Assembly (NCBI GenBank): GCA_944321955.1
Contig: CALUNG010000010.1
Span: forward strand, 17,362-81,361
Length of the DNA: 64,000 bases
Source: an uncultured Alistipes sp.
GTDB lineage: Bacteria; Bacteroidota; Bacteroidia; Bacteroidales; Rikenellaceae
Direction of reading: 5' to 3'
Shown in pieces: positions 1 through 9,001 of the stretch; the stretch's first letter is position 1; the number at the start of each line of letters is the position of its first letter. The notes under the pieces were generated by a model. The model ran no database searches. It was not told where the DNA came from and saw only the letters and a list, made by a program, of their open reading frames with translations. The position numbers and the translations under genes were made by a program.

Positions 1-666
1 GATGTAGAACAGTTCGTCGGCGCTGCCGAGCTCCTCGACCGGAATGTCGCGTGTCATTATTTCAAGTCCGGCCCGGCCCGCAACATCCGTTACAAGCCTC
101 CGCTCGACGGAGTCGATGGCCGGCGGAACGACCAGTGTGTACTCCCTTATCATGAACAGGGGAGCGTCGTCGGCCGAAACGGCATGGCCCCGCGAATCGG
201 CCTGTATCGCGACGCGTGCCCCTTCGGACATGGCTTTTATACGGGCCAGAGCGGCGAGCGATTCGCGCGCCGATGTCGGGTGCGCCGACAGCGGTACGTC
301 GTATGTGACTATGGCGGCAGCAGGGTATATCGATCTGAGCCCGAAGCTCCTGTATGTCGAAATCTCACCGGCCGAAAGCAGCAGGTGTCCCGATGTGTAC
401 CACCGCATGACGACCTGCGACTGCATGGCCGCTGGATAGTTGTTGCGCATCAACAGAGCGGAGATGTCACGCTTTGTCGCGGCCGTGTCGATCGACGGTT
501 CGCGTCCCGTCGTCTCGAGTGCCGCGCGCTTCAGAAGTTCTATATGCCGGTCGAGATACAGCGCCTCGTGCCCCGACGTGCGTATGTTCTGGTAGAGATA
601 CAGCCCGTCGGGATAATCGCCGCACGTCGTCATGCGGCCGTCTATGCAGCACACGTTTTCGGTCAT
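1..666 (-). CDS. Aminotransferase class IV family protein (3' end cut by window edge)
   Basis: The frame is open from the ATG at 666 down to base 1 (222 codons seen, no stop). The product resembles fold-type IV PLP enzymes, the group of branched-chain aminotransferases and aminodeoxychorismate lyase. Visible family features are the N-terminal segment HEALYLDRHIELLKRAAL, a central RIKAMSEG stretch where the PLP-binding lysine would sit, and the late ELGSADELFYI block that corresponds to the family's ADE-F-T motif. The start codon overlaps the holA stop as ATGA, so it is the last gene of the murB-tilS-holA operon and translationally coupled. The substrate cannot be assigned; pabC-like lyase or an amino-acid transaminase are both possible. 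Confidence 0.7.
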   Translation of the reverse strand, partial: MTENVCCIDGRMTTCGDYPDGLYLYQNIRTSGHEALYLDRHIELLKRAALETTGREPSIDTAATKRDISALLMRNNYPAAMQSQVVMRWYTSGHLLLSAGEISTYRSFGLRSIYPAAAIVTYDVPLSAHPTSARESLAALARIKAMSEGARVAIQADSRGHAVSADDAPLFMIREYTLVVPPAIDSVERRLVTDVAGRAGLEIMTRDIPVEELGSADELFYI

Positions 667-1733
667 TGCATGAAGATCTTGAGCAGCAGCTCGCGCAGCA
701 GTTCTCCGTCGGAGGCTCCGCCCGAATTCACGCCCTTGCTCTTGGCGTCGTATTCGCGCAGCAGCCCCAGAATGTTGAATACCTTGCGGTTGTCCCACTG
801 TGGCGCGATCTGTTTTAGCTCCTTGAGTGCGTAGATGTTGCCGGTCTTCACGATGGACATCAGTTCCGGATCGCCCGGAAATGGCTTCAGCTGGTGCCGC
901 GCCTGCCACATCAGATAGTTGACGATGAATATCTCGCGGAACTTGCCGAACAGGGCCATGATCGTCAACAGCAGCGGATTGTCCTTCGGGTTGGCGGCGA
1001 AGTGGTCGGCTATGGCGAGTGAGCGTACTATGTCCTTCGAGGCTACGGCCTTGCACAGCTCGAAGTTGTTGAAATCCTTGGATATGCCTACATTGGCTTC
1101 GATCTGCGCATCGGTGATGCTGCGGGTGCCTTCGGGCAGCGATACCAGCAATTTGGTCAGCTCGTTAGATATCTTGGAGATGTCCGTGCCCAGATGGTCC
1201 GTAAGCATGGCCAGCGCCTTGGGCGTGATGCTGCATCCTTTCGACGCGATGTACTCCGTAAGCCACGGACCTATTTCATAGTCGCGCGGACGCACCGATT
1301 CGAAGACGACGCCCTTTTCGGCCGTACTCTTGTAGAACGCCGAACGGCGGTCGACGCTCTTCTCCTTGTGACATACGACGAGGATGGTCGTCGACGAGGG
1401 CTTCGACGTGTAGTACGACAGCTTGTCGAGGTCGCGCATCTGCTGCGCCTCCTTTACGATTATCACCTCGTAGCTCCCCATCATCGGCATCTGACGGCAG
1501 TAGTTGACCACCGTGCCGGCATCGCTCTCCTTGCCGTAGAGCGTGATCTGGTTGAACGACCGCTCGGCCTCGTTCAGTATCGTCGATGAGAGCTGTTCGC
1601 ACAGCCGGTCTATGAAGAACGACTCTTCGCCCATGAGCAGGTATACGGGGGCGAACCTGCGTGCGGCTATCTGTTTTGACAGCTGCTCGTAGGCGGCCAC
1701 GCTCTCCTTGAACTTTACCGTACTCCTGGCCAT
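663..1733 (-). CDS. holA: DNA polymerase III subunit delta
   Basis: The product is 356 residues, normal for the delta subunit, which opens the beta sliding clamp as part of the clamp-loader complex. The N-terminal FAPVYLLMGEESFFIDRL block near residue 28 is the typical start of the degenerate AAA+ module. The middle holds the helical lid region (LGTDISKISNELTKLL) and the C-terminus the collar domain ending in a helix rich in leucine. It begins 2 bp after the tilS stop and overlaps the next gene by 4 bp, so the four genes murB, tilS, holA and the aminotransferase read as one transcript. Assignment rests on family resemblance across the whole length. Confidence 0.9.
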   Translation of the reverse strand: MARSTVKFKESVAAYEQLSKQIAARRFAPVYLLMGEESFFIDRLCEQLSSTILNEAERSFNQITLYGKESDAGTVVNYCRQMPMMGSYEVIIVKEAQQMRDLDKLSYYTSKPSSTTILVVCHKEKSVDRRSAFYKSTAEKGVVFESVRPRDYEIGPWLTEYIASKGCSITPKALAMLTDHLGTDISKISNELTKLLVSLPEGTRSITDAQIEANVGISKDFNNFELCKAVASKDIVRSLAIADHFAANPKDNPLLLTIMALFGKFREIFIVNYLMWQARHQLKPFPGDPELMSIVKTGNIYALKELKQIAPQWDNRKVFNILGLLREYDAKSKGVNSGGASDGELLRELLLKIFMQ

Positions 1734-1735
1734 GG

Positions 1736-3091
1736 TCAGATGGTTTCACGTATGATCTTGAGAACGTTCTCGCTCTTATCGGTCAGACGGTAGCGGTCGT
1801 CTATGCGGCGGCCTACGACCCATACTATGTCGTCGCCCGAGAGCAGCACGAACTGCCGCTGCTTTTCGATTGCCGAGGTCTTGCAATCGGTCAGGAAATC
1901 GCCCACCTTCTTGCGGCCGGTCATGCCGAAGGGTATGAACCAGTCGCCGCTGCGCCAGCGACGCAGCCGCAACGGATATTTCAACAGATCGGCATCCAGC
2001 TGCGCCATGTTCTGCGGTACGCCGAATGTCTTGATCTGGTCGATGTCGGTATGGACGTAGTAGAGCACCGAGTTGCCGCAGAAACTGCGCATGGCATCGG
2101 CTTCGACGGTCGTTTCGCAGTCGTCCTCGTCACCGATACGGGCGATAATGACGTTGCCGCGGTCGACATAGGCCACATATTCCTTTGAATAGAAGCGTTT
2201 GCCGCTCATGCCGTGCTCGAGCGAACGGTACAGGCTCTCGACGGTGTCGCTCTTGAATCCGTATATCGAATTCAGCAGTTCGTATATCACGAAGTTGAGC
2301 GGGAAGGCCTTGTCTATGCGGTCGACATGAAGCGTATCGACGCCGTCGTTCGTGTCGATGGCTATGGCGCGTATCTTGTCGATGGCGTGGTCGATGAAGA
2401 GCTGAGCGTCGGTCAGATGGGCTATGTTGCCCTGCATCAGGTCCGTGAATTTGGGGTTGATCTCCTTGATCATCGGTACCAGCCCGAGTCGGATCTTGTT
2501 GCGCAGGTATTTTGTCGAGCGGTTCGACGAATCTTCACGGAAGGGTATGTGATTGGCAAGCGCGTACTCAGTGATCTCCTTGCGCGTGGCGAACATCAGC
2601 GGCCGTACGATATGCCCGCGCTGGTTACTGATGCCCGTAAGTCCCCGAAGTCCCGTTCCACGCAGCAGATTGATGAAAAACGTCTCGATCGAGTCGTCGA
2701 TATGATGTGCAACGGCTATGGCCGTGTATCCGTGTTGTGCGCAAAGCTCATCGAACCATGCGTAACGCAGGCGGCGGGCCGTCATCTCCATCGAGTCGCC
2801 CGTGCGCTCCATCTCGGCCGTGGTTTCGAAGCGTTTATTGTAGCATTCGACGCCGTATTTGGCTGCTTCTTCGGCAACGACTACCTCGTCCTCGTCGCTT
2901 TCGGCTCCGCGCAGCTGGAAGTTGCAGTGGGCTACGCCCACCTTGTAGCCGCAGCGCACGAACAGCGACAGCATCACCATCGAGTCCACGCCGCCCGACA
3001 CGGTCAGCAGTATGCGGTCTTCGGACGTAAATAGCTCGTTGTCCCTGATGTACTTGCGGAACTGCTCCGCCAATTTCTCCTGTGGAATCAT
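1736..3091 (-). CDS. tilS: tRNA(Ile)-lysidine synthetase
   Basis: The product is 451 residues. It modifies C34 of the CAU-anticodon isoleucine tRNA to lysidine using ATP and lysine, so that AUA is read as isoleucine. The PP-loop signature SGGVDS lies at residues 32-37, followed by the N-type ATP pyrophosphatase core (GVAHCNFQLRG, AVAHHIDDSIETFFINLLRGTGLRGL, RPL, REDSSN). The C-terminal part (LRLRRWRSGDWFIPFGM.G..K) is the TilS C-terminal domain that contacts tRNA. The start ATG overlaps the murB stop by 3 bp (TGA at 3090-3088, ATG at 3091-3089). The gene is essential in nearly all bacteria that decode AUA this way. Confidence 0.95.
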   Translation of the reverse strand: MIPQEKLAEQFRKYIRDNELFTSEDRILLTVSGGVDSMVMLSLFVRCGYKVGVAHCNFQLRGAESDEDEVVVAEEAAKYGVECYNKRFETTAEMERTGDSMEMTARRLRYAWFDELCAQHGYTAIAVAHHIDDSIETFFINLLRGTGLRGLTGISNQRGHIVRPLMFATRKEITEYALANHIPFREDSSNRSTKYLRNKIRLGLVPMIKEINPKFTDLMQGNIAHLTDAQLFIDHAIDKIRAIAIDTNDGVDTLHVDRIDKAFPLNFVIYELLNSIYGFKSDTVESLYRSLEHGMSGKRFYSKEYVAYVDRGNVIIARIGDEDDCETTVEADAMRSFCGNSVLYYVHTDIDQIKTFGVPQNMAQLDADLLKYPLRLRRWRSGDWFIPFGMTGRKKVGDFLTDCKTSAIEKQRQFVLLSGDDIVWVVGRRIDDRYRLTDKSENVLKIIRETI

Positions 3092-4098
3092 ATTATGTTT
3101 ACCTCCGTATCTATTTCTATGCCGAACTTTTCATGGACGCGGCGCTGAACCTTGTGCGCGAACTCGATGACTTCGCCGCCAGTGGCGCCGCCCGTATTGA
3201 TCAGCACCAAAGCCTGACGGTCGTGTACGCCCACATGGCCTTCGCGGTGCCCCTTCATTCCCGCCTTGTCGATGAGCCAGCCGGCGGCCAGCTTGACCTT
3301 GCCGCTCTCGGCCACCGGATACATCGGCATGCCCTGATATTCGGCCTGCAGCCTCTCGGCAACGGCAATGTCTACAACGGGATTCTTGAAGAAGCTGCCG
3401 GCATTGCCCGTAACCGCCGGATCGGGCAACTTGGCGCGCCGTATCGAGCAGATGGCGTCGCGTATGTTCCGCAACGTGGCACCGCCGCGAGCCTCGACTT
3501 CACGTATGACGTCGCCGTATCCCAGATTGGGGTGCGGCGTTCGGCTCAGCCGAAACTCTACCGACGTAATAATAACGCGCCCGCGCAAGGTATGCTTGAA
3601 GACGCTTTCGCGATAGCCGAATGCGCAGTGCTCGGCCGCCAGCGTCACGAAGTTCCCCTGCTCGGGAAAATACATGGTCACGGAACGTATGGCGTCCTTG
3701 GCTTCGGCTCCGTATGCGCCGATGTTCTGTACGGGTGCGGCTCCGACCTTGCCGGGTATGAGCGAGAGATTCTCGATGCCCCACAAACCGTTATCGACGG
3801 CCCAGGCGACCAGATCGTCCCACTCGACGCCGGCCTCGACGTCGACGGTAACTTCGGTGCCGTCGTCGCTGCGGATCTCGATGTCGCGCCCGCAGGGCGT
3901 CAGAAGCGTCCCGTCGTAATCTTTGGTGAAGAGTATGTTGTTGCCGCCGCTCAGTACCATCCAGCGTTCGGGCGCAAGTTTCCCGAATATTTCGGGTAGC
4001 TCCGCCTGCTTGTCGAACTCGATGAGGCGTGCGGCGTGCTGAGCGACATGGAAACTGTTCCGGCCGCTCAAATCGGCATTTTCAAAAACTCGGATCAT
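3088..4098 (-). CDS. murB: UDP-N-acetylenolpyruvoylglucosamine reductase
   Basis: The product is 336 residues. MurB reduces the enolpyruvyl group of UDP-GlcNAc-enolpyruvate with NADPH and FAD in peptidoglycan synthesis. FAD-binding motifs are visible: RNSFHV near the N-terminus, LSGGNNILFT, and NIGAYGAEAKD. The catalytic serine lies in GNAGSFFKNP. The length and the presence of the YRES-type segment fit the longer type I enzymes (E. coli-like). It is the first gene of the leftward operon murB-tilS-holA-aminotransferase. A Bacteroidota -7 element (TAACTTTG) lies only 5 bp upstream of the ATG, so the mRNA may have almost no leader. Confidence 0.95.
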   Translation of the reverse strand: MIRVFENADLSGRNSFHVAQHAARLIEFDKQAELPEIFGKLAPERWMVLSGGNNILFTKDYDGTLLTPCGRDIEIRSDDGTEVTVDVEAGVEWDDLVAWAVDNGLWGIENLSLIPGKVGAAPVQNIGAYGAEAKDAIRSVTMYFPEQGNFVTLAAEHCAFGYRESVFKHTLRGRVIITSVEFRLSRTPHPNLGYGDVIREVEARGGATLRNIRDAICSIRRAKLPDPAVTGNAGSFFKNPVVDIAVAERLQAEYQGMPMYPVAESGKVKLAAGWLIDKAGMKGHREGHVGVHDRQALVLINTGGATGGEVIEFAHKVQRRVHEKFGIEIDTEVNII

Positions 4099-4100
4099 TG

Positions 4101-4131
4101 TTGCAAAGTTAGAAATTATTTCGTTACTTTG
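4101..4131 (+). promoter_or_regulatory. Putative promoter of the DUF4301 gene
   Basis: TTG at 4101-4103, a 20-bp spacer and TTACTTTG at 4124-4131. The -7 box differs from TAnnTTTG at one position but equals the first promoter at the right end of this window. Predicted start near 4138, giving a leader of about 50 nt. It overlaps the divergent murB -7 element. Confidence 0.45.
4104..4111 (-). promoter_or_regulatory. Putative -7 promoter element of the murB operon
   Basis: TAACTTTG on the minus strand fits the Bacteroidota -7 consensus TAnnTTTG. No TTTG is found at the usual 19-21 bp upstream, so the match is partial. The expected start point falls at or next to the murB ATG (4098). Confidence 0.45.
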
Positions 4132-4190
4132 AGGTGGATTTGGCCACTTTATAAGCCAATATCCGGCTATTGAACCTAAATCAACTTTGT

Positions 4191-5624
4191 ATGTTTACTG
4201 AAAAGGATATTAAGGAGATCGGGGCCCACGGACTTACGGTCGGGGGCGTCGAGCGCCAGATCGAGAATTTCCGCCGCGGATTTCCTTATCTCAAGGTAGT
4301 GTCGGCGGCATCCCCGGCCGATGGTATCATGGTATTGTCGCAGCAGGGTATGGACGAGGCCCGCAGCGAATATGAAAAGGCTGTCGATTCGCTCGACGTT
4401 GTGAAGTTCGTGCCGGCTTCGGGTGCGGCGACGCGCATGTTCAAGGAACTATTCGAGTTCGTCAACGAAGGCAAGCGCGGCAAGGGTATAGACGTGCTGC
4501 TCGACCATCTGTCGGAATTTGCCTTCTATCCCGAGCTTATGCAGTATGTAAGCCCCGATGCCGATGATGTGACGAAGGTCAGCGCCATCATAAAGGACGG
4601 ATTGTGCTACGGTTCCAAACCCAAGGGGCTCGTGACCTTCCATGCCTATCCCGAGGGGGTGCGCAAGGCCGTTGAGGAGCATCTGGTCGAGGGGGCGATG
4701 TACGCCTCGTCGAACGGCAGGGTGAAGATCCACTTCACCGTCTCGCCCGAACATATCGAAGGTTTCCGGGCGTTGCTGGCTGAAAAGCAGCCTCTCTATG
4801 AGAAGCGTTTCGGCGTTAAGTACGATATTTCGTTCTCGGTGCAGAAGGCTTCGACCGACACCATTGCGGTCAATCCCGACAATACGCCTTTCCGTACCGA
4901 CGACGGACATCTGCTCTTCCGTCCGGCGGGACACGGTGCACTTAACGAAAACCTCAACGATATCGATGCCGACATTATATTCATAAAGAATATCGACAAC
5001 GTCACCACCGATGCCCGCAAGGGCGATACCGTTGCGTGGAAGAAGACTCTGGCCGGTGTTCTGGTCCGCCTGCAGCGGGAGGTTGCACGCCATCTCGAGG
5101 CGCTTCGTGCCGGCAAGGCCGATATCGCCGCCGTAGCGCGTTTCGCCATGAAGGACCTTTGCGTCAAGCTGCCGCAGAACTACGATGCCGCTCTTCTGGA
5201 GGCGCTGCTCGACCGTCCCATCCGCGTATGCGGCATGGTGCGCAACGAAGGTGAACCGGGCGGAGGCCCATTCTGGGTTTCCAATGCCGACGGTACGCAG
5301 ACGTTGCAGATTGCCGAGTCGAGCCAGATCTCGCCCGACGACATGCACCTGATGAAGGACGCCACGCACTTCAATCCGGTTGATCTGGTCTGCGGCGTGC
5401 GCCGTGCCGACGGCTCGAAGTTCGACCTGACGAAATATGTCGATCCCGCAACGGGCTTCATATCGTCGAAGTCGAGCGGCGGACGCGACCTGCGCGCACA
5501 GGAGCTCCCGGGTTTGTGGAACGGGGCCATGGCCCACTGGAACACGGTCTTCGTGGATGTTCCGGTGACGACCTTCTCGCCGGTCAAGGTGGTTCAGGAT
5601 CTGCTGCGTCCGCAGCACCGTTGA
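4191..5624 (+). CDS. DUF4301 family protein of unknown function
   Basis: The product is 477 residues from the ATG at 4191 (MFTEKDIKEIGAHGL). A TTG 21 bp upstream also extends the frame, but the ATG matches how I remember the family starting. DUF4301 proteins are widespread in Bacteroidota and no function is known to me. The sequence shows no signal peptide or membrane segment, so it is probably cytoplasmic. Recognisable conserved blocks are FVPASGAATRMFKELF near residue 70, FHAYPEGVRKAVEEHL, FRPAGHGALNENLNDIDADIIFIKNIDNV in the middle, and DATHFNPVDLVCG followed by SSKSSGGRDLRAQELPGLWNGAM near the C-terminus. The glycine/arginine-rich blocks suggest nucleotide or sugar-nucleotide handling, but that is only a guess. 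Confidence 0.8.
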   Translation: MFTEKDIKEIGAHGLTVGGVERQIENFRRGFPYLKVVSAASPADGIMVLSQQGMDEARSEYEKAVDSLDVVKFVPASGAATRMFKELFEFVNEGKRGKGIDVLLDHLSEFAFYPELMQYVSPDADDVTKVSAIIKDGLCYGSKPKGLVTFHAYPEGVRKAVEEHLVEGAMYASSNGRVKIHFTVSPEHIEGFRALLAEKQPLYEKRFGVKYDISFSVQKASTDTIAVNPDNTPFRTDDGHLLFRPAGHGALNENLNDIDADIIFIKNIDNVTTDARKGDTVAWKKTLAGVLVRLQREVARHLEALRAGKADIAAVARFAMKDLCVKLPQNYDAALLEALLDRPIRVCGMVRNEGEPGGGPFWVSNADGTQTLQIAESSQISPDDMHLMKDATHFNPVDLVCGVRRADGSKFDLTKYVDPATGFISSKSSGGRDLRAQELPGLWNGAMAHWNTVFVDVPVTTFSPVKVVQDLLRPQHR

Positions 5625-5651
5625 CACGCCCGCTATATGCTTGTTGTTCCA

Positions 5652-5690
5652 AAAGTCCGCAATGATTTTTATTGCGGACTTTATTTTGTC
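5652..5690 (+). terminator. Intrinsic terminator after the DUF4301 gene
   Basis: A perfect 12-bp stem (AAAGTCCGCAAT at 5652-5663 with ATTGCGGACTTT at 5671-5682), 7-nt loop, then a T-rich tail. Confidence 0.85.
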
Positions 5691-5716
5691 GGTTGGCGTA
5701 TTTTTTAGTACATTTG
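5685..5716 (+). promoter_or_regulatory. Promoter of the V/A-type ATPase operon
   Basis: TTTG at 5685-5688, a 20-bp spacer and TACATTTG at 5709-5716: an exact match to the Bacteroidota housekeeping consensus. The -33 box sits in the T-tail of the preceding terminator. Predicted start near 5722, about 58 nt before atpE. Confidence 0.8.
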
Positions 5717-5779
5717 TGCGCGCTGCGCGTAGCGTGGCCCGAGAACCGATATATCAATAAAAACAATATAATACGAATT

Positions 5780-6394
5780 ATGGGAAACAAACTTCAGGAA
5801 CTGACAGAGAAACTCTACGGCGAAGGCCTCGAAAAGGGCCGTGCCGAGGGCGAACGCATGGTTGCCGAGGCCAAGGCCGAGGCTGCCCGTATTCTGGACG
5901 AAGCCAAGGCCGAAGCCGCCTCGATCGTGAAGCAGGCGCAGACCAAGGCCGAGGATATCGAAAAGAATACCATGACCGAGATCACGCTTGCCGGAAAGCA
6001 GGCCGTTGCCAGGATCAAGTCCGAGATTTCGGAGATGATAATCGCCAAGGCCGTAGCGCCTGCCGTCAAGGATGCCACTCTCGACGCTGCGTTCGTCAAG
6101 GAGATGCTGCTCGACGTGGCCCGCAACTGGAACGGCAAGGATTCGTCGAAGGTCGAACTCGAGGCTCTGTTGCCCGAGTCGCGCCGCAAGGAGTTTTCGG
6201 CTGCATTCGAAAAGAGCGCCAAGGAGCTTCTGAGTGCCGGTATCGAGGTCGGCTACTCCAAGGATGTCAAAAGCGGCTTCAAGGTTGGCGCCAAGAACGG
6301 TGGATACTATATCTCGTTCTCGGACGAGAGTTTCGATGCCCTTCTGAAGGAGTATCTGCGTGACAAGGTTTCCGAAATGCTTTATAAGGCATAA
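5780..6394 (+). CDS. atpE: V/A-type ATP synthase subunit E
   Basis: The product is 204 residues starting at MGNKLQELTEKLYGEGL. Subunit E forms the peripheral stalk that holds the catalytic A3B3 head against the membrane motor. Residues about 15-75 are a long charged alanine/glutamate/lysine coiled coil (EGERMVAEAKAEAARILDEAKAEAASIVKQAQTKAED), and the C-terminal half is the globular domain that docks on the head. The frame continues upstream, but the ATG at 5780 is the first one after the predicted transcription start. It is the first gene of the operon E-DUF2764-A-B-D-I-K, followed after 3 bp by the next start. Confidence 0.85.
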   Translation: MGNKLQELTEKLYGEGLEKGRAEGERMVAEAKAEAARILDEAKAEAASIVKQAQTKAEDIEKNTMTEITLAGKQAVARIKSEISEMIIAKAVAPAVKDATLDAAFVKEMLLDVARNWNGKDSSKVELEALLPESRRKEFSAAFEKSAKELLSAGIEVGYSKDVKSGFKVGAKNGGYYISFSDESFDALLKEYLRDKVSEMLYKA

Positions 6395-6397
6395 CCC

Positions 6398-7231
6398 ATG
6401 TTCGGCAGCAACTATTACACTCTGGTAGCCGGACTGAAGGAGTATGCGCTCGACAGCGACGCCAAGGGCTTCGATGCGAAGGAGATCGTGTCGGAGATCC
6501 TCGAGAACGTCTCGTCGCGGGACGCTGCCGCCGTGCGCCTGCTCTACACTTGGTACGACTGCGAGAATCTGGTGAACTTCCGCAACGGCCGTTCGGCTCA
6601 CAACGCGTTGGGCAACCTCACGCGTGAGCAGATCGAGGCCGAGTCGGCGCGCCCGTCGCTATTGCCGAAACGCCTGGCTGCGGTAGTGCGCGCCTACGAC
6701 AATCCCGAGGGCGAAGATGCCGAGACGGTCGACGTGAACCGCCGTTTCGAGCGTACGCTCTTCGCGGCCTACTATGACGAGTGTGCCCGTTCGTCGAGCC
6801 GTTTCCTGAGCGAGTGGTCCGAATTCGACCGCACGCTGCGCAACATCATGGCCGCAGCGGTGGCACGCCAGCAGTCGCGTTCCATCGACGAGGTTACGGT
6901 CGGGGGCGGCGATGCCGTCGAACAGCTGCAGCGCAGTTCGGCCGCCGATTTCGGATTGAGGGGAGAGTATTCGTTCGCCGATGCCGTCATCACGGCCGTG
7001 AACGACGAACAGAACATACTGGACAAGGAGCGCAAGATAGACATCATACGCTGGAACGAGGCCGATTCCCTGTCGGTCTTCGACTATTTCGACATAGACG
7101 CCATACTGGCCTATCTGGTCAAGATCAACATGGTGGCTCGCTGGAGCACGCTCGACGAGCGTCAGGGCCGCGAGATGTTCGAGCGCCTGCTTGCGGACCT
7201 CGACGGCAAGGATTTGATAAATAAACAATAA
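6398..7231 (+). CDS. DUF2764 family protein, V-type ATPase operon
   Basis: The product is 277 residues and soluble. It lies between subunits E and A, the place where Bacteroidota and Chlamydia V-type ATPase operons carry a conserved gene of the DUF2764 family. The N-terminus MFGSNYYTLVAGLKEYALD matches that family. The C-terminal third (ILDKERKIDIIRWNEADSLSVFDYFDIDAILAYLVKINMVARWSTLDERQGREMFERLLADL) is conserved-looking and helical. Since no gene for the axle cap subunit C/d is present, this protein is the best candidate to replace it, linking the central rotor shaft to the proteolipid ring. That role is inferred from position, helical character and absence of C, not shown by sequence identity. 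Confidence 0.8.
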   Translation: MFGSNYYTLVAGLKEYALDSDAKGFDAKEIVSEILENVSSRDAAAVRLLYTWYDCENLVNFRNGRSAHNALGNLTREQIEAESARPSLLPKRLAAVVRAYDNPEGEDAETVDVNRRFERTLFAAYYDECARSSSRFLSEWSEFDRTLRNIMAAAVARQQSRSIDEVTVGGGDAVEQLQRSSAADFGLRGEYSFADAVITAVNDEQNILDKERKIDIIRWNEADSLSVFDYFDIDAILAYLVKINMVARWSTLDERQGREMFERLLADLDGKDLINKQ

Positions 7232-7237
7232 CCATAT

Positions 7238-8992
7238 ATGAAAACTACAGGACGTGTAAAGGGTGTCATTTCGAACATCGTGATCGTCGATGCCGACGGT
7301 GCGGTGGGACAGAACGAGATATGCTTCGTTCATACGGGCGACACCAAAATGATGGCCGAGGTCATCAAGGTGATAGGCGATGACGCCTACGTACAGGTGT
7401 ACGACAGTACGCGCGGACTGAAGATCGGCGACAAGGTCGAGTTCGAGGGACACATGCTCGAGGCGACGCTGGCACCGGGACTTCTGTCGCGCAATTACGA
7501 CGGATTGCAGAACGACCTCGAAAAAATGGACGGTCTGTTCATCAACCGCGGTTCGATAACCGATCCCATCGACTTCGAGCGCAAGTGGGCCTTCGAGCCT
7601 CTGGCCAAGGTCGGCGACAAGGTTACGGCCGCATCGTGGCTCGGTCAGGTGCAGGAGATGTGGATCTCGCACAAGATCATGGTGCCGTTCGTCATGACGG
7701 GCAACTATACCGTCAAGAGCGTGGCTGCCGCAGGCGAATACAAGGTTACGGATACGATCGCCGTGGTGACCGACTCCGACGGCAACGACTACAACATAAC
7801 GATGGTGCAGAAGTGGCCGGTAAAGCAGGCCATACGCTGCTATACCGAGAAGCCGCGCCCCTATCGCGTCATGGAGACGGGCGTGCGTGCAATCGATACG
7901 TTCAACCCTCTGGCCGAAGGCGGTACCGGATTTATCCCGGGTCCTTTCGGCGCCGGCAAGACGGTGCTCCAGCATGCCATATCGAAACAGGCCGAGGCCG
8001 ATGTCATCATAATGGTGGCCTGCGGTGAGCGAGCCAACGAGGTTGTGGAGATCTTCGCCGAGTTCCCCGAACTGGTCGACCCCCGCACGGGACACACCCT
8101 CATGGAGCGTACGATCATTATCTGCAACACCTCGAACATGCCTGTTGCCGCGCGTGAGGCGTCGGTATATACGGGTATGACCATCGGCGAGTACTACCGC
8201 TCGATGGGCCTGAAGGTGCTGGTTATGGCCGACTCGACGTCGCGCTGGGCACAGGCACTGCGTGAGATGTCGAACCGTTTGGAGGAGCTTCCGGGTCAGG
8301 ACGCCTTCCCGATGGACCTTTCGGCCATCATATCGAACTTCTATTCGCGTGCCGGTCTGGTGAAACTCCAGAACGGTCAGACCGGATCGGTAACCTTCCT
8401 CGGAACGGTGTCGCCTGCGGGCGGTAACCTCAAGGAGCCGGTGACCGAGTCGACCAAGAAGGCTGCACGCTGCTTCTACGCCCTGTCGCAGGGCCGTGCC
8501 GACTCGAAACGTTACCCGGCAATCGACCCGATCGACTCCTATTCGAAGTATCTCGAGTATCCCGAAATCCGCGAATACCTCGACGGCCATATCGACAAGG
8601 GTTGGGTAGACCGCGTATACGAGGGCAAGACCATCGTGCAGCGAGGCAAGGAGGCCAACGACCAGATCAACATTCTGGGCGATGACGGTGTTCCGGTAGA
8701 GTACCACGAGCGTTTCTGGAAGAGCGAGCTTGTCGACTTCGTGATCCTGCAGCAGGATGCCTTCGACGAGATCGACGCCAACTGCCCGATCGAGCGTCAG
8801 AAGATGATGTACGAGATGGTACTCGACGTATGCCACAGGAATTTCGGATTTAACGACTTCGAGGAGTGTTCGCAGTTCTTCAAGTCGCTTATCAACCTCT
8901 TCCGTCAGATGAACTATTCGGAGTGGAAGTCCGACAAGTTCTACGATTACAAGAGCCAGATCGAGAAACTGGTGAACGATAAAGCTAAATAG
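7238..8992 (+). CDS. atpA: V/A-type ATP synthase catalytic subunit A
   Basis: The product is 584 residues, the normal length for the catalytic A subunit. The P-loop GPFGAGKT is at residues 235-242. The insertion typical of A subunits (the non-homologous region, about residues 110-190) precedes it. Downstream are the family blocks [60 protein letters not shown] and the glutamate-containing AMDLSAI/FPMDLSA region. It binds and hydrolyses or synthesises ATP at the A/B interface. Seven bases separate it from DUF2764 and ten from atpB, so the genes are co-transcribed. Confidence 0.97.
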   Translation: MKTTGRVKGVISNIVIVDADGAVGQNEICFVHTGDTKMMAEVIKVIGDDAYVQVYDSTRGLKIGDKVEFEGHMLEATLAPGLLSRNYDGLQNDLEKMDGLFINRGSITDPIDFERKWAFEPLAKVGDKVTAASWLGQVQEMWISHKIMVPFVMTGNYTVKSVAAAGEYKVTDTIAVVTDSDGNDYNITMVQKWPVKQAIRCYTEKPRPYRVMETGVRAIDTFNPLAEGGTGFIPGPFGAGKTVLQHAISKQAEADVIIMVACGERANEVVEIFAEFPELVDPRTGHTLMERTIIICNTSNMPVAAREASVYTGMTIGEYYRSMGLKVLVMADSTSRWAQALREMSNRLEELPGQDAFPMDLSAIISNFYSRAGLVKLQNGQTGSVTFLGTVSPAGGNLKEPVTESTKKAARCFYALSQGRADSKRYPAIDPIDSYSKYLEYPEIREYLDGHIDKGWVDRVYEGKTIVQRGKEANDQINILGDDGVPVEYHERFWKSELVDFVILQQDAFDEIDANCPIERQKMMYEMVLDVCHRNFGFNDFEECSQFFKSLINLFRQMNYSEWKSDKFYDYKSQIEKLVNDKAK

Positions 8993-9001
8993 ATCCGCGC
9001 T

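Noticed and set aside
4170-4190. TTG start for the DUF4301 protein
   Set aside because: It adds seven residues with no family support; ATG at 4191 fits the usual N-terminus.
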